From assembly GCF_004217175.1 (NCBI RefSeq), contig NZ_SHKI01000003.1, positions 632,887-696,886 on the forward strand: DNA of 64,000 nucleotides, read 5' to 3'. A program made the position numbers and the translations under genes. The notes under the pieces were generated by a model. It saw nothing but the letters and a program-made list of their open reading frames with translations, searched no databases and was not told the origin of the DNA. Origin of the DNA: Leucobacter luti (GTDB taxonomy: Bacteria > Actinomycetota > Actinomycetes > Actinomycetales > Microbacteriaceae). This document shows, piece after piece, positions 8,906 through 19,678 of this stretch. Numbering within the stretch: position 1 is the first letter of the stretch; every line of letters starts with the position of its first letter.

Positions 8906-10578
8906 TGCCCTGGGTCAGCTTTCTCGTCACGCTGGCCACCATCGTGCTCGTTCTCGCCGTGACGCACCGCCCGCTCGGCGACTACATCGCCTGGGTCTAC
9001 ACCAGCCGCCGGGACTGGGCCGCTGAGCGCGCGCTGTACCGCGTGATCGGGGTCGATCCGCAGCGCGAGCAGTCCTGGCAGGCGTACCTGCGCGCGGTGC
9101 TCGCCTTCTCGCTCGTCGGCGTGCTCGTCCTCTACCTGCTGCAGCGCACGCAGCAGTGGCTGCCCGGCGCGCTCGGGCTCCCCGCGGTGCCGGAGGGGGT
9201 CGCGTTCAACACCGCGATCTCGTTCGTGGCGAACACGAACTGGCAGGCGTACGCGCCGGAGGCGACCGTGGGTGCCACGGTGCAGCTCGCGGGCCTCGCG
9301 GTGCAGAACTTCGTGTCGGCGGCGGTCGGCATCGCGGTCGCGATCGCGCTCGTGCGCGGCATCGCCGCCCGGCGGTCCGCCACGATCGGCAACTTCTGGG
9401 TCGACCTGATCCGCGGCTCATTTCGGATCCTGCTCCCCATCTCGCTCCTCGGCGCGGTCGTGCTGATCGCCGGGGGCGCGGTGCAGAACTTCGCGGGGTT
9501 CACTGAGCTGCGCACGCTGGCCGGCGGGACGCAGGTGATCCCCGGCGGGCCCGTGGCGTCGCAGGAGGCGATCAAGCTGCTCGGCACGAACGGCGGCGGC
9601 TTCTTCAACGCCAACTCCGCGCACCCGTTCGAGAACCCGACCGGCTGGACCAACGCGGTGCAGATCCTGCTGATCCTGCTCATCCCGTTCGCCCTGCCAC
9701 GCACCCTCGGCCGCATGGTGGGGGACCGGCGGCAGGGGTACGCGGTGCTCGCCGTGATGGCCCTCATCGCCCTCGTCTCGGTGACCGCGCTCACCGCGAT
9801 CGAGCTCGCGGGCGCCGGCACGGCGCCGGAACTCGCCGGCGGAGCGCTCGAGGGCAAGGAGCTGCGCTTCGGCGTGGTCGGCTCCGCGATCTTCGGCTCG
9901 GCTTCGACACTCACCTCGACGGGCGCGGTCAATTCAATGCACGACTCGTTCACCGCGCTTGGCGGGATGGTGCCGATGCTCAACATGATGCTCGGTGAGA
10001 TCGCGCCGGGCGGCGTGGGCTCGGGACTGTACGGCATGCTCATCATCGCGATTATCGCGGTGTTTATCGCCGGACTCCTGGTGGGCCGCACGCCCGAATA
10101 CCTGGGGAAAAAGATCGGACCGCGCGAGATGAAGCTGGCGAGCCTCTATATTCTCGTCATGCCCGTGCTGGTGCTCGTCGGTGTGGCGCTGAGCTTCGCG
10201 CTCCCCGGCGTGCGCGAGAGCGTGGCGACTGAATCGATCCTGAACCCCGGGGCGCACGGGCTCTCCGAGGTGATCTATGCGTTCGCCTCGGGCGCGAACA
10301 ACAACGGGTCCGCGTTCGCGGGGCTCACCGCGAGCACGCCGTGGTTTACGGCGGCGATCGGCGTCGCCATGCTGCTCGGGCGCTTTGTCCCGATCGCGCT
10401 CGTGCTCGCGCTTGCGGGCTCCCTCGCCGCCCAGGAGCCGGTACCGGCGACTGCGGGCACCCTGCAGACGCACCGGCCGCTGTTCGTCGGGCTCATGGCG
10501 GGTACCGCGGTGCTCGTCACCGCGCTGGTGTTCTTTCCAATTCTCACGCTGGGTCCACTGGCGGAAGGGCTCGTGTAA
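8905..10578 (+). CDS. kdpA: K+-transporting ATPase subunit A (channel)
   Basis: 557 residues, a normal length for KdpA, the K+-binding channel-like membrane subunit of the KdpFABC P-type ATPase. About ten transmembrane helices are visible, with selectivity-filter-type loops [37 protein letters not shown] and [20 protein letters not shown], and a fourth near [14 protein letters not shown]. The start ATG overlaps the kdpF stop, and kdpB begins 2 nt after the stop, so it is one operon. The complex imports K+ at low external concentration, normally under KdpDE control; those genes lie downstream here. Confidence 0.96.
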   Translation: MPWVSFLVTLATIVLVLAVTHRPLGDYIAWVYTSRRDWAAERALYRVIGVDPQREQSWQAYLRAVLAFSLVGVLVLYLLQRTQQWLPGALGLPAVPEGVAFNTAISFVANTNWQAYAPEATVGATVQLAGLAVQNFVSAAVGIAVAIALVRGIAARRSATIGNFWVDLIRGSFRILLPISLLGAVVLIAGGAVQNFAGFTELRTLAGGTQVIPGGPVASQEAIKLLGTNGGGFFNANSAHPFENPTGWTNAVQILLILLIPFALPRTLGRMVGDRRQGYAVLAVMALIALVSVTALTAIELAGAGTAPELAGGALEGKELRFGVVGSAIFGSASTLTSTGAVNSMHDSFTALGGMVPMLNMMLGEIAPGGVGSGLYGMLIIAIIAVFIAGLLVGRTPEYLGKKIGPREMKLASLYILVMPVLVLVGVALSFALPGVRESVATESILNPGAHGLSEVIYAFASGANNNGSAFAGLTASTPWFTAAIGVAMLLGRFVPIALVLALAGSLAAQEPVPATAGTLQTHRPLFVGLMAGTAVLVTALVFFPILTLGPLAEGLV

Positions 10579-10580
10579 CC

Positions 10581-12761
10581 ATGTCCACCCTCACTCACAC
10601 CCCCGAGCAGGCGCGCCGCGAGGCCGCGGAGCAGGCGGCAGCCGTGCGCTCGGCGGCGAAGCCGCGCAAAACACTCACCGCAGCCCAGGTGCGCGCCGCG
10701 CTCCCGGACGCGTTGCGCAAGCTGCACCCGCGCGCGCAGTGGCGCAATCCGGTGATGCTCATTGTCTGGGTCGGCGCCGCGCTGACCACCGCGCTCGCCG
10801 TCGCCGAACCGTTCCTCGGCGGACCGCAGGCGTCTGGTGGCTCCGCGGTGCCCGTATCGTTCACGGCGGCGATCGCCGTGTGGCTGTGGCTCACGGTGGT
10901 GTTCGCGAACCTCGCCGAGTCGATCGCCGAGGGCCGGGGGAAGGCGCAGGCTGACTCGCTGCGGCAAACCCGCACGAGCACGACCGCGCACCTGGTCGCC
11001 GACTACGACCCGGCCGGCGACCCCGCGGCCGAACGGGCGACGCTCAGGGCAGTGTCCTCGGCGGAGCTGACCCTCGGCGACGTGGTGGTCGTGACCGCGG
11101 GGGAGCCGATCCCGGGCGACGGCGACATCGTGTGGGGGATCGCCTCGGTCGACGAGTCGGCGATCACGGGAGAGTCAGCGCCCGTGGTGCGCGAGTCGGG
11201 CGGTGATCGCTCGGCGGTGACGGGCGGCACGCGCGTGCTCTCGGACCGGGTCGTGGTGCGAATCACGGCGAAGCCGGGCGAGACGTTCGTGGACCGCATG
11301 ATCGCGCTCGTCGAGGGCGCAGCGCGCCAGCGCACGCCAAACGAGGTCGCGCTGAACATTCTGCTTGCCGCGCTGTCGATCGTGTTCGTCACGGTGGCGC
11401 TCACGCTCGGACCGATCGCGTCGTTCGCCGGGGCGCCCGTGAGCATCACCGTGCTCGTTGCGCTGCTCGTCTGCCTCATCCCGACCACGATCGGCGCGCT
11501 GCTGTCGGCAATCGGGATCGCCGGGATGGACCGGCTCGTGCAGCGCAACGTGCTCGCGATGTCTGGCCGCGCGGTTGAGGCCGCCGGTGATGTCACCACG
11601 CTGCTGCTCGACAAGACGGGCACCATCACCCACGGCAACCGCCGCGCCAGCGCGTTCGTACCGCTGGGCGGGGTGCCCGAGGCCGAGTTCGCCGCGGCCG
11701 CGGCCCGGTCGTCACTCGCCGATCCCACTCCGGAGGGCACCTCGATCGTCGATTTCGCCCGCCTCGCCGGCGTGCAGCTCGAGGCGGACCCCACCGCCGT
11801 GGTCGTGCCGTTCACCGCACAGACCCGCATGTCGGGACTCGACCTCCCCGACGGGACGCAGCTGCGCAAGGGAGCCGGTTCGGCCGTGGCTGCCTGGCTC
11901 GAGGAGGGTGGGGCGCAGCTCCCCGCCGGCGCCGCTGCGGAGTTGCGCGAGGTGGTGGAGCGGATCTCGCAGTCGGGCGGCACGCCGCTCGTGGTGGCGG
12001 AGAAGCGGGCCGCCGGCGCCGCGCGGCTGCTCGGCGTGATCCACCTGAAAGACGTGGTGAAGGAGGGGCTCACCGAGCGCTTCCGCGAGCTGCGCGCGAT
12101 GGGGATCCGAACCGTCATGGTCACGGGGGACAACCCGCTCACCGCCGCCGCGATCGCCCGGGAAGCGGGCGTCGACGACTTCCTCGCCGAGGCGACGCCC
12201 GAGGACAAGCTCGGGTACATCCGGCGCGAACAGGACGGCGGACGGCTCGTCGCAATGACCGGTGACGGCACGAACGACGCCCCGGCGCTCGCGCAGGCGG
12301 ACGTGGGGGTGGCGATGAACACTGGCACCTCGGCGGCGAAGGAGGCCGGCAACATGGTCGACCTCGACTCGGACCCGACCAAGCTCATCGACATCGTCGC
12401 GATCGGCAAGCAACTGCTCATCACCCGCGGCGCGCTCACCACGTTCTCAATCGCCAACGACATCGCCAAGTACTTCGCCATCATCCCGGCGCTGTTCATG
12501 GGGGCGTTCCCCGGCCTGGCCGTGCTCAACGTCATGGGGCTGCACTCCCCGGCCTCCGCGGTGCTCTCCGCGGTGATCTTCAACGCGATCGTGATCGTGT
12601 TCCTGGTGCCGCTCGCGCTGCGCGGGGTCCGCTACCGCCCGGCGAGCGCCGCCCAGCTGCTGGGCCGAAACCTCGCGATCTACGGTCTCGGCGGAATCGT
12701 CACGCCGTTCATCGGGATCTGGCTGATCGACCTCCTCGTGCGCCTGATCCCGGGGTTCTAA
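10581..12761 (+). CDS. kdpB: K+-transporting ATPase subunit B (P-type ATPase)
   Basis: The ATP-hydrolysing subunit of KdpFABC, 726 residues from ATG 10581 (GTG 10341 in frame overlaps kdpA and is rejected). Visible elements: actuator motif TGES (residues 196-199), phosphorylation motif DKTGT with Asp344, the hinge [20 protein letters not shown], and the family-typical [17 protein letters not shown]. Several transmembrane helices flank the cytoplasmic domains. The N-terminal 45 residues are basic and rich in Ala and Arg. The gene follows kdpA by 2 nt. A gap of 71 nt with a tetranucleotide repeat separates it from kdpC, unusual in this otherwise tightly packed operon. Confidence 0.97.
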   Translation: MSTLTHTPEQARREAAEQAAAVRSAAKPRKTLTAAQVRAALPDALRKLHPRAQWRNPVMLIVWVGAALTTALAVAEPFLGGPQASGGSAVPVSFTAAIAVWLWLTVVFANLAESIAEGRGKAQADSLRQTRTSTTAHLVADYDPAGDPAAERATLRAVSSAELTLGDVVVVTAGEPIPGDGDIVWGIASVDESAITGESAPVVRESGGDRSAVTGGTRVLSDRVVVRITAKPGETFVDRMIALVEGAARQRTPNEVALNILLAALSIVFVTVALTLGPIASFAGAPVSITVLVALLVCLIPTTIGALLSAIGIAGMDRLVQRNVLAMSGRAVEAAGDVTTLLLDKTGTITHGNRRASAFVPLGGVPEAEFAAAAARSSLADPTPEGTSIVDFARLAGVQLEADPTAVVVPFTAQTRMSGLDLPDGTQLRKGAGSAVAAWLEEGGAQLPAGAAAELREVVERISQSGGTPLVVAEKRAAGAARLLGVIHLKDVVKEGLTERFRELRAMGIRTVMVTGDNPLTAAAIAREAGVDDFLAEATPEDKLGYIRREQDGGRLVAMTGDGTNDAPALAQADVGVAMNTGTSAAKEAGNMVDLDSDPTKLIDIVAIGKQLLITRGALTTFSIANDIAKYFAIIPALFMGAFPGLAVLNVMGLHSPASAVLSAVIFNAIVIVFLVPLALRGVRYRPASAAQLLGRNLAIYGLGGIVTPFIGIWLIDLLVRLIPGF

Positions 12762-12794
12762 CTGCCCGCCCGGCCTCGCTCGGCCACCCGCTCG

Positions 12795-12818
12795 CTCACT
12801 CACTCACTCACTCACTCA
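12795..12818 (+). repeat. (CTCA)6 microsatellite between kdpB and kdpC
   Basis: Six perfect CTCA units, preceded by the near-copy CTCG. The tract ends 14 nt before the kdpC start codon and just ahead of the AAGGAA ribosome site. Slippage would change kdpB-kdpC spacing, not a reading frame. Confidence 0.9.
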
Positions 12819-12832
12819 CCAAGGAACACACC

Positions 12833-13453
12833 ATGACCGCAGTTTCGCGCACCGCCGGCCGGCCCCTCTGGGTCGCGGCCCGGGCGCTCCTCGCTTGCAC
12901 GCTCCTGCTCGGCGTCGGCTACACGGCGCTGGTCACCGGGATCGGCCAGCTGCTGCTCCCCGCGCAGGCGAACGGCTCGCTCGTCGCCGCGGCGTCCGGG
13001 GAGCCCGTCGGCTCCGCCCTGATCGGGCAGTCGTTCGCGGCCGGCGACGGGGCCGCGCTGCCCGAGTACTTCCAGCCGCGCCCGTCCGCCGCCGGGGCCG
13101 GTTACGACGGGGCCGCGTCCTCCGGCACCAATTGGGGGCCTGAGCACCCCGAGCTCGTCGCGGCAATCGCCGAGCGCCGCGCCGAGATCGCCGCGCGCGA
13201 GGGGGTGCCGGAGGACGCGGTGCCCGCCGACGCGGTCACCGCCTCGGCCTCCGGCCTCGACCCGCACATCAGCCCCGCGTACGCCCGGCTGCAGGCGGCG
13301 CGGGTCGCCGAGGCGCGCGGCCTGCCGCTCGCCGTGGTCAGCGAGCTTGTCGCCGCTCGCACGGAGGCCCCAGACCTCGGGGTGCTCGGCGAGGCGCGCG
13401 TCAACGTTCTACGGCTTAACCTTGAGCTTGACGAACTAGAGGAGACGGCATGA
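12833..13453 (+). CDS. kdpC: K+-transporting ATPase subunit C
   Basis: 206 residues, typical of KdpC, the single-span periplasm-facing subunit that helps K+ capture and assembly. One helix spans about residues 14-37 (RALLACTLLLGVGYTALVTG). Family motifs follow: ALIGQSF, YFQPRPSAAGAGYDGAASSG and TASASGLDPHISPAYA. The start is ATG 12833 with AAGGAA upstream. The stop overlaps the kdpD start (ATGA), so the sensor kinase is translated from the structural-gene transcript. Confidence 0.95.
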   Translation: MTAVSRTAGRPLWVAARALLACTLLLGVGYTALVTGIGQLLLPAQANGSLVAAASGEPVGSALIGQSFAAGDGAALPEYFQPRPSAAGAGYDGAASSGTNWGPEHPELVAAIAERRAEIAAREGVPEDAVPADAVTASASGLDPHISPAYARLQAARVAEARGLPLAVVSELVAARTEAPDLGVLGEARVNVLRLNLELDELEETA

Positions 13454-16005
13454 CCGTGCGGGGGCGACTGCGAGTGCTGCTCGGCGCCGCCCCCGGCGTG
13501 GGCAAAACCTACGCCATGCTGGAGGAGGGGCGCCGGCTCGCCGACGCCGGCACCGACGTGGTGATCGGGATCGTTGAGACGCACGGCCGGGCCGCCACGG
13601 CCGCGATGACGGCCGGTCTCCCCGAACTGCCGCGCCGCGCCGTCGGCCACCGCGGCGTCGAGCTCGACGAGCTCGACCTCGCCGGGCTGCTCGCGCGCCG
13701 CCCGGCGCTCGCGCTCGTCGACGAGCTGGCGCACACCAACGCGCCGGGCTCGCGCAACGAGAAGCGGTGGCAGGACGTCGCTGAGCTGCTCGAGGCGGGC
13801 ATCGACGTGTACTCGACCCTCAACGTGCAGCACATCGCCTCGGTGAACGACGTGGTGGAGCAGATCACCGGGGTGCCGCAGCGCGAGACCGTGCCGGACG
13901 CGTTCTTGCGCGGCGCCGACCAGATCGAGGTGATCGACCTCGCCCCGCAGGCGCTGCGCGATCGTCTGGCCGGCGGGGTCGTGTACCCGGCCGAGCGAAT
14001 CGACGCGGCGCTGTCGAACTACTTCCGGCTGGGCAACCTCACGGCGCTGCGGGAGCTCGCGCTGCTGTGGCTGGCCGACGAGGTGGACCAGGCCCTCACC
14101 AGCTACCGCAGCGAGCACGGGATTCAGCGCACCTGGGAGGCCAGGGAGCGCGTGGTCGTGGCGCTCACGGGCGGCCCCGAGGGGGAGACCCTGCTGCGCC
14201 GCGGCGCTCGGATCGCGGCGCGCGCGGCGGGCGGCGCGCTCGTCGCCGTGCACGTCACCAGCCCCGACGGGCTCCGCAGCGGCAGCCCCGCGGCCCTCGC
14301 GCAGCAGCGCGCGCTCGCCGAGCAGCTCGGCGGCAGCTACCACCAGGTGCTCGGCTCCGACGTCCCGGACGCGCTCGTCGACTTCGCGCGCTCGCACAAC
14401 GCGACGCAGCTCGTGCTCGGCGCGAGCCGCCGCGGCAGGATTGCGACCGCGCTCACGGGGCCCGGGATCGGCGCGACGGTGATTCGGGAGTCCGGCGACA
14501 TCGACGTGCACATCGTCACGCACGCCGCCGCGGGGTCGAGCCGGTCGCTGCCGCGGCTCGGGGGCGGTCTCACGGCGCGGCGCCGCCTCGCCGGCCTCGG
14601 CATCGCCCTCGTCGGCGGCCCGCTCCTCACCTGGCTGCTCTACGCGCTGCGCAGCCCAGAATCGATCACGGGCGACGTGCTCAGCTACCAGCTCCTCGTC
14701 GTGCTCGTCGCGCTCGTCGGCGGGCTCTGGCCAGCACTGTTTGCCGCGGTCCTGTCGGGGATCACGCTCGACTACCTCTTCATTGCGCCGCTGTTCACCG
14801 TGACCATCACCGATCCGCTGCACGTGGTGGCGCTGCTGCTCTACATGACCATCGCGGCGCTCGTGAGCTTCGTCGTCGACCGGGCCGCGCGCACCGCGCG
14901 CGCCGCCAGGCGGGCCGCCGCGGAGTCCGAGCTCATTCAGACCGTCGCCGGGAGCGTGCTGCGCGGCGACAGCGCCGTGCAGGCGCTCGTCGACCGGGTG
15001 CGCGAGGCGTTCTCGCTCGCCGGCGCGCGCCTCGTGGAGGACGGCGCCACGATCGCGGCGGCCGGCAGCTGCGACGCCGAGGCCGCGCAGCGCCTTCCGG
15101 TGGGCGAGCGCGCCGAGCTGGAACTCTACGGCGCGCACCTCCCCGCGTCGGAGCAGCGGCTGCTCGCGGTGATCACGGCGCAGCTCGACGCGGCGCTGCA
15201 GCACCAGCACCTCGCGGAGACGGCGAGCGAGATCGCTCCGATCGCGGCGTCAGATCGGGTGCGCGGGGCGCTCCTGTCGGCGCTCAGCCACGATCTGCGG
15301 CGCCCGCTCGCCGCCGCAACGACCGCCGTGGGCGGGCTGCGCACCGCCGGTGCCGCGCTGAGCCAGGACGATCGCCGCGCGCTCCTGGAGACCGCCGACG
15401 AGAGCCTGAGTGCGCTGACCGCGCTCGTCACCGACCTGCTCGACGTGAGTCGGCTGCAGGCCGGTGCGCTCGCGATCGCGACCGCACCGCTCGATCCGGC
15501 GGACGCGGTGGGGCCGGCCCTCGATGAGCTCGCGCTCGGACCGGCGGAGGTGTCGCTCGCGCTCGCGCACGGCGAGCGGCAGGCGGTCGCGGATCCGGTA
15601 CTGCTTCAGCGCGTGCTCGTGAACCTGCTCGCGAACGCGCGGCGCTTCTCCCCGCCCGAGCGCACCGTGCTGATCGCCACCAGCACGTTCGCCGATCGTG
15701 TCGAACTGCGCGTCGTCGATCACGGGCCAGGGATCCCGCCGGATCGGCGCGACGAGGTGTTCGTGCCGTTCCAGCGGCTGGGCGATACCGCCAACGGCAC
15801 CGGACTCGGTCTCGGACTCGCGCTGTCGAAGGGCTTCGTCGAGGCGATGGGTGGCACCCTTGAACCGGAGGACACCCCGGGCGGCGGCCTCACCATGGTC
15901 GTCTCGCTGCCCGCGGCGCCCGCTCCGGGGCCGGTCCCGCCGGGCTCCGCGGCGTCGCGGCGCCCGTCACCCAGTACCCCGACCGCCGAGGAGGCCCGCC
16001 CGTGA
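13450..16005 (+). CDS. kdpD: Sensor histidine kinase KdpD
   Basis: 851 residues. N-terminal KdpD domain with Walker A GAAPGVGKT (about 11-19) and the signature DELAHTNAPGSRNEKRWQDV; a universal-stress-protein-like domain (about 230-350); four membrane helices of the DUF4118 module (about 375-480); a GAF-like region; a HisKA box SALSHDLRRPLAA with His614; and HATPase motifs NLLANARRFSPPE, DHGPGIPPDRRDE and GTGLGLGLALS. It senses K+ limitation or turgor and phosphorylates KdpE. It overlaps kdpC at its 5' end (ATGA) and kdpE at its 3' end (GTGA). All catalytic residues expected for a working kinase are present. Confidence 0.96.
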   Translation: MTVRGRLRVLLGAAPGVGKTYAMLEEGRRLADAGTDVVIGIVETHGRAATAAMTAGLPELPRRAVGHRGVELDELDLAGLLARRPALALVDELAHTNAPGSRNEKRWQDVAELLEAGIDVYSTLNVQHIASVNDVVEQITGVPQRETVPDAFLRGADQIEVIDLAPQALRDRLAGGVVYPAERIDAALSNYFRLGNLTALRELALLWLADEVDQALTSYRSEHGIQRTWEARERVVVALTGGPEGETLLRRGARIAARAAGGALVAVHVTSPDGLRSGSPAALAQQRALAEQLGGSYHQVLGSDVPDALVDFARSHNATQLVLGASRRGRIATALTGPGIGATVIRESGDIDVHIVTHAAAGSSRSLPRLGGGLTARRRLAGLGIALVGGPLLTWLLYALRSPESITGDVLSYQLLVVLVALVGGLWPALFAAVLSGITLDYLFIAPLFTVTITDPLHVVALLLYMTIAALVSFVVDRAARTARAARRAAAESELIQTVAGSVLRGDSAVQALVDRVREAFSLAGARLVEDGATIAAAGSCDAEAAQRLPVGERAELELYGAHLPASEQRLLAVITAQLDAALQHQHLAETASEIAPIAASDRVRGALLSALSHDLRRPLAAATTAVGGLRTAGAALSQDDRRALLETADESLSALTALVTDLLDVSRLQAGALAIATAPLDPADAVGPALDELALGPAEVSLALAHGERQAVADPVLLQRVLVNLLANARRFSPPERTVLIATSTFADRVELRVVDHGPGIPPDRRDEVFVPFQRLGDTANGTGLGLGLALSKGFVEAMGGTLEPEDTPGGGLTMVVSLPAAPAPGPVPPGSAASRRPSPSTPTAEEARP

Positions 16006-16718
16006 AGATCCTCATCGCCGACGACGACCCGCAGCTCCTGCGCGCCCTGCGCATCACGCTCACCTCCCAGGGGTACGAGATCCTCACCGCGATCGACGGC
16101 GCGACCGCGATTACCGCCGCGATCACCCACCACCCCGAGCTGCTGGTGCTCGACCTCGGGATGCCAAACCTCGACGGGGTCGAGGTGATCCACGCCGTTC
16201 GCGGATGGTCGCAGGCGCCCATCCTCGTGGTGTCCGGCCGCGCGGGGACCGCCGACAAGGTTGAGGCGCTCGATGCCGGCGCCGACGATTACCTCACGAA
16301 GCCGTTCTCGGTGGAGGAGCTGCTCGCCCGTGTCCGGGCGCTCACGCGGCGGCTGCCGCGCGGCGTGGCCGAGGCGGTGCCCGAGCTCACGGTCGCGCTC
16401 GGCGAAGTCACGATCGACCTCGCGGCGCGCAGCGTCGTCGACACCGCGCACGGCGGCCGTCGCCAGATCCGGCTCACCCCCACCGAGTGGCAGATGATCG
16501 ACCTGCTGATCCGCAACGCCGGCCGGCTGGTGACCCGGCAGACACTGCTCACGCACATCTGGGGCACCGATCACGTCACTGACACCGGGTACCTGCGGCT
16601 CTACATTTCGCAGCTGCGCAAGAAGCTTGAGCGCGACGCGAGCGCCCCGCGCTTCCTCATCACCGAGCCCGGGATGGGCTATCGGCTGGAGCTCGACGCC
16701 CCCCAGCCGGCGACGTGA
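16002..16718 (+). CDS. kdpE: Response regulator KdpE
   Basis: 238-residue OmpR/PhoB-type regulator. The receiver domain has the acidic pocket (ADDDP), phosphoacceptor Asp51 in VLDLGMPN, and the LTKPFSVEELLARV lysine motif. The C-terminal winged helix ends with RLYISQLRKKLERD and PGMGYRL. It starts at GTG 16002, overlapping the kdpD stop, and is the last kdp gene. It is expected to activate the kdp promoter, which should lie upstream of 8736. Confidence 0.95.
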   Translation: MKILIADDDPQLLRALRITLTSQGYEILTAIDGATAITAAITHHPELLVLDLGMPNLDGVEVIHAVRGWSQAPILVVSGRAGTADKVEALDAGADDYLTKPFSVEELLARVRALTRRLPRGVAEAVPELTVALGEVTIDLAARSVVDTAHGGRRQIRLTPTEWQMIDLLIRNAGRLVTRQTLLTHIWGTDHVTDTGYLRLYISQLRKKLERDASAPRFLITEPGMGYRLELDAPQPAT

Positions 16719-16910
16719 CGCGCGCTTAACCGGAACGTTATCTGTGTGGGGCACGCGGTCCACCGCGCAATTCCGCGGCTTTTCTGCACCGGCGGCAGTC
16801 CCAGTATGGAGGCGGGTAGAGACTCTGTAACAGAACCGCCGCTTGCGGGCAGTACACTCAGAGCGACATGCCGCACCGAAGCCGTGTCTGGCTTCACCAA
16901 GGAGAGATCA

Positions 16911-17804
16911 ATGAAGATTCGATACGCGATTCCAGCGTTCGCCGCAGCAGCGCTGCTCACCCTGACCGGATGCACGAACACCGACGGCGCGACGGACGAC
17001 GCGGCCAAGGAGACCCCCTCGGCGAGCATCACCGCCGACGACGCGGCCGTGGCGCTGCTTCCCGCCGAGCTGAAGGACTCCGGGGTGCTGCGCATCGGCA
17101 CCGACGCCGAGTACCCGCCGAACGAGTACAAGGACACCGACGGCAACCCGGTCGGCTGGGGCGTCGACCTCGCCGAGGCGGTCTCCGCGAAGCTGGGCCT
17201 CACGCCCGAGTGGGAGATCCTCGGCTTCGACAGCATCATCCCCCGCATCCAGGAGGGCGCGCTCGACATGGGATCGTCGTCGTTCACCGACACGGTGGAG
17301 CGGCAGAAGTCGGTCGACTTTGTCAACTTCCTCAACGCCGGCAGCCTGTGGGCCGCGCCGGTCGGCTCGGACGTCGACCCGGACAACGCATGTGGCCTCA
17401 CGGTCGCGGTGCAGGCCGGCACCGTGCAGCACACGGACGAGCTCCCCGCGAAGACGAAGGCGTGCACCGACGCCGGCAAGGAAGCGATCGAGATCCTGCC
17501 GTTCGACGGGCAGCCCGAGGTCACGAACGCCGTGGTCCAGGGTCAGGCCGACGCGTTCTCCGCTGACCTCCCCGTCACCGGCGACGCGGTGAGTAAGCTC
17601 GACGGCCAGATCGAGGTCGTCGGCGAGGTTTTCGACGCCGCACCGTACGGCTTCGCCACGCAGAAGGGCAGCGACACCACGAAGGCCGTGGAGGCTGCCC
17701 TGCAGTCGCTCATCGACGACGGCACCTACCTTGAGATCCTCACCGGTGCGGGCATCGAGTCGGGCGCGCTGACCGCGGCCACCGTGAACGCCGGCGAAAA
17801 CTAA
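16911..17804 (+). CDS. Polar amino-acid ABC transporter, substrate-binding lipoprotein
   Basis: 297 residues from ATG 16911 (AAGGAG just upstream; in-frame upstream codons lack a signal sequence). The leader ends in lipobox LTGC with Cys21, so it is a membrane-anchored lipoprotein. The mature part is a family-3 solute-binding fold: GVLRIGTDAEYPPNEYKD, GWGVDLAEAVSAKLGL, DMGSSSFTDTVERQKSVDFV. This is the GlnH/HisJ class for polar amino acids; the exact ligand cannot be read from sequence. The permease follows after 18 nt and the ATPase overlaps the permease, giving a complete three-gene importer. Confidence 0.92.
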   Translation: MKIRYAIPAFAAAALLTLTGCTNTDGATDDAAKETPSASITADDAAVALLPAELKDSGVLRIGTDAEYPPNEYKDTDGNPVGWGVDLAEAVSAKLGLTPEWEILGFDSIIPRIQEGALDMGSSSFTDTVERQKSVDFVNFLNAGSLWAAPVGSDVDPDNACGLTVAVQAGTVQHTDELPAKTKACTDAGKEAIEILPFDGQPEVTNAVVQGQADAFSADLPVTGDAVSKLDGQIEVVGEVFDAAPYGFATQKGSDTTKAVEAALQSLIDDGTYLEILTGAGIESGALTAATVNAGEN

Positions 17805-17822
17805 CGGGGACACGGCAGACAG

Positions 17823-18833
17823 ATGTCCGAAGCATCCTCCGGCGCTGCGGGGCGAGTCGCCCCGCAGCCCGAGGCCCCGCTCGATCCGCGAGCGATCGAG
17901 GCGATTAAGCTGCGCCACCCGTGGCGCACCGTCCTCGCCGTCGTCCTCGTCATTATCGCGGGGCTCTTCATCTACGACGCGGCCTTCAACCGCCCCGTCT
18001 ACAACTGGGCCGAAGTGGGCAAGTACCTCTTCGACACCCGCGTCATCTCGGCGATCGGCTACACGCTGCAGCTCACCGTGTACTCGATGATCATCGCCGT
18101 CGTCCTCGGCGTCGTGCTCGCGATCATGCGGCTCTCGCCGAACCCCGTGGTGCGGGCCGTGGCCTGGGTGTACCTCTGGGTGTTCCGCGGCACCCCGGTG
18201 TACGTGCAGCTCGTGTTCTGGGGCATGGTGCCGGTCGTCTACAAGACGATCGAGCTCGGGATCCCGTTCACCGAGGCGGTCATGACGATCACCACGAAGG
18301 ACTTCCTGAGCTACTTCACGCTCGCCGTGATCGGCCTCGCACTGAACGAGGCCGCCTACATGGCCGAGATCGTGCGCGCCGGCCTGCTCTCGGTGGACAA
18401 GGGGCAGGACGAGGCAGCCGTTGCCCTCGGTCTCGGCTGGTGGCACACGATGACCCGCGTGGTGCTGCCACAGGCGATGCGCGTCATCATCCCACCCACC
18501 GGCAACGAGGTGATCTCGATGCTGAAGACCACCTCGCTCGTGACGGCCGTGCCGTTCACCCTTGAGCTGTACACGCGCACCCGAGACATCGCCTCGGTCA
18601 CGTACCAGCCAGTCCCGATGCTCATCGTCGCCTCGTTCTGGTACCTCGTGATCACGTCGATCCTCATGGTGGGCCAGTACTACGTGGAGAAGCACTTCGC
18701 CAAGGGTGTCGCCCAGCGGCCCGACGTCATGAAGCCGAGTGTCGAGACCGGCGTCGTTGGCGTGGTCGGCCTTGACGATCCTGAGCTCACTGACGACGGC
18801 ACGTCGTCGCGTCGACCGGGGGGAACCTCATGA
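17823..18833 (+). CDS. Polar amino-acid ABC transporter permease
   Basis: 336 residues of the HisM/GlnP family. A cytoplasmic N-terminus of about 37 residues is followed by helices starting at [16 protein letters not shown], then the family signature [13 protein letters not shown] and the EAA coupling loop [20 protein letters not shown] with [14 protein letters not shown]. The C-terminal tail of about 35 residues is acidic and extra to the core. It forms the channel for the binding protein encoded just upstream. Its stop overlaps the ATPase start by 4 nt. Confidence 0.94.
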   Translation: MSEASSGAAGRVAPQPEAPLDPRAIEAIKLRHPWRTVLAVVLVIIAGLFIYDAAFNRPVYNWAEVGKYLFDTRVISAIGYTLQLTVYSMIIAVVLGVVLAIMRLSPNPVVRAVAWVYLWVFRGTPVYVQLVFWGMVPVVYKTIELGIPFTEAVMTITTKDFLSYFTLAVIGLALNEAAYMAEIVRAGLLSVDKGQDEAAVALGLGWWHTMTRVVLPQAMRVIIPPTGNEVISMLKTTSLVTAVPFTLELYTRTRDIASVTYQPVPMLIVASFWYLVITSILMVGQYYVEKHFAKGVAQRPDVMKPSVETGVVGVVGLDDPELTDDGTSSRRPGGTS

Positions 18834-19603
18834 CCGCAACCGCAACCCCGATGGTGCTCGCCGAGGGCGTCTCGAAGTCGTACGGCTCCAACCTCGTGCT
18901 GAAGTCGATCTCGCTCGAGGTGAAGCGCGGTGAGGTGCTCTGCCTCGTTGGGCCCTCCGGCTCGGGCAAATCGACCTTCCTGCGCTGCATCAACCACCTC
19001 GAGACCGTGAACGCGGGCCGGCTGTCGGTCGACGGCGAGCTCGTCGGGTACCGGCAGCAGGGCGACAAGATCTACGAGATGCACCCGCGTGACGCGGCGA
19101 AGCAGCGCCGTGACATCGGCATGGTGTTTCAGCGCTTCAACCTGTTCCCGCACATGACGGCGCTCGAAAACGTGATGCTCGCCCCAGCGCTGCTCAAGAA
19201 GGGAAACAAGGCGGCGCTCAAGGCGCGCGCGCTCGAACTGCTCGCGCGGGTGGGCCTCGCGGATCGGCACGACTACTACCCGGCGCACCTGTCCGGCGGG
19301 CAGCAGCAGCGCGTCGCGATCGCCCGGGCGCTCGCGATGGACCCCAAGCTGATGCTGTTCGACGAGCCCACCTCGGCGCTCGACCCCGAACTCGTCGGCG
19401 AGGTGCTCGACGTGATGAAGGGCCTCGCCAAGAGCGGCATGACGATGATCGTGGTCACCCACGAGATGGGCTTTGCCCGCGAGGTGGCCGACGAGCTGGT
19501 GTTCATGGACGGCGGCGTCGTGGTCGAGTCGGGCGTCCCCGCAGAGGTGCTCGCGAACCCGCAGCGGGAGCGCACCAAGGCCTTCCTCTCGAAGGTGCTG
19601 TAG
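18830..19603 (+). CDS. Polar amino-acid ABC transporter ATP-binding protein
   Basis: 257 residues, GlnQ/HisP type. Walker [11 protein letters not shown]-loop [11 protein letters not shown], signature [19 protein letters not shown], Walker [15 protein letters not shown] and switch His in VVTHEMGFA are all intact. It energises the importer encoded by the two preceding genes. A strong hairpin lies just after the stop. Confidence 0.95.
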   Translation: MTATATPMVLAEGVSKSYGSNLVLKSISLEVKRGEVLCLVGPSGSGKSTFLRCINHLETVNAGRLSVDGELVGYRQQGDKIYEMHPRDAAKQRRDIGMVFQRFNLFPHMTALENVMLAPALLKKGNKAALKARALELLARVGLADRHDYYPAHLSGGQQQRVAIARALAMDPKLMLFDEPTSALDPELVGEVLDVMKGLAKSGMTMIVVTHEMGFAREVADELVFMDGGVVVESGVPAEVLANPQRERTKAFLSKVL

Positions 19604-19617
19604 CCGCGCTGCGGCGA

Positions 19618-19665
19618 CACGCGAACGGCCCCCGCCCCAGCTCTGGGACGGGGGCCGTTCGCGTG
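19618..19665. terminator. Bidirectional hairpin between the ABC operon and tagD
   Basis: Perfect 17-bp arms at 19618-19634 and 19649-19665, with a further 4-bp inner stem and 4-nt loop after one mismatch. It lies between convergent genes and can serve both. Confidence 0.88.
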
Positions 19666-19678
19666 CGCGCGGCGTGCG

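Noticed and set aside
13102..15210. 702-codon antisense frame over kdpC/kdpD
   Set aside because: The sense frames hold all KdpC and KdpD motifs; the antisense product is Arg/Gly/Ala/His-rich with no family features.
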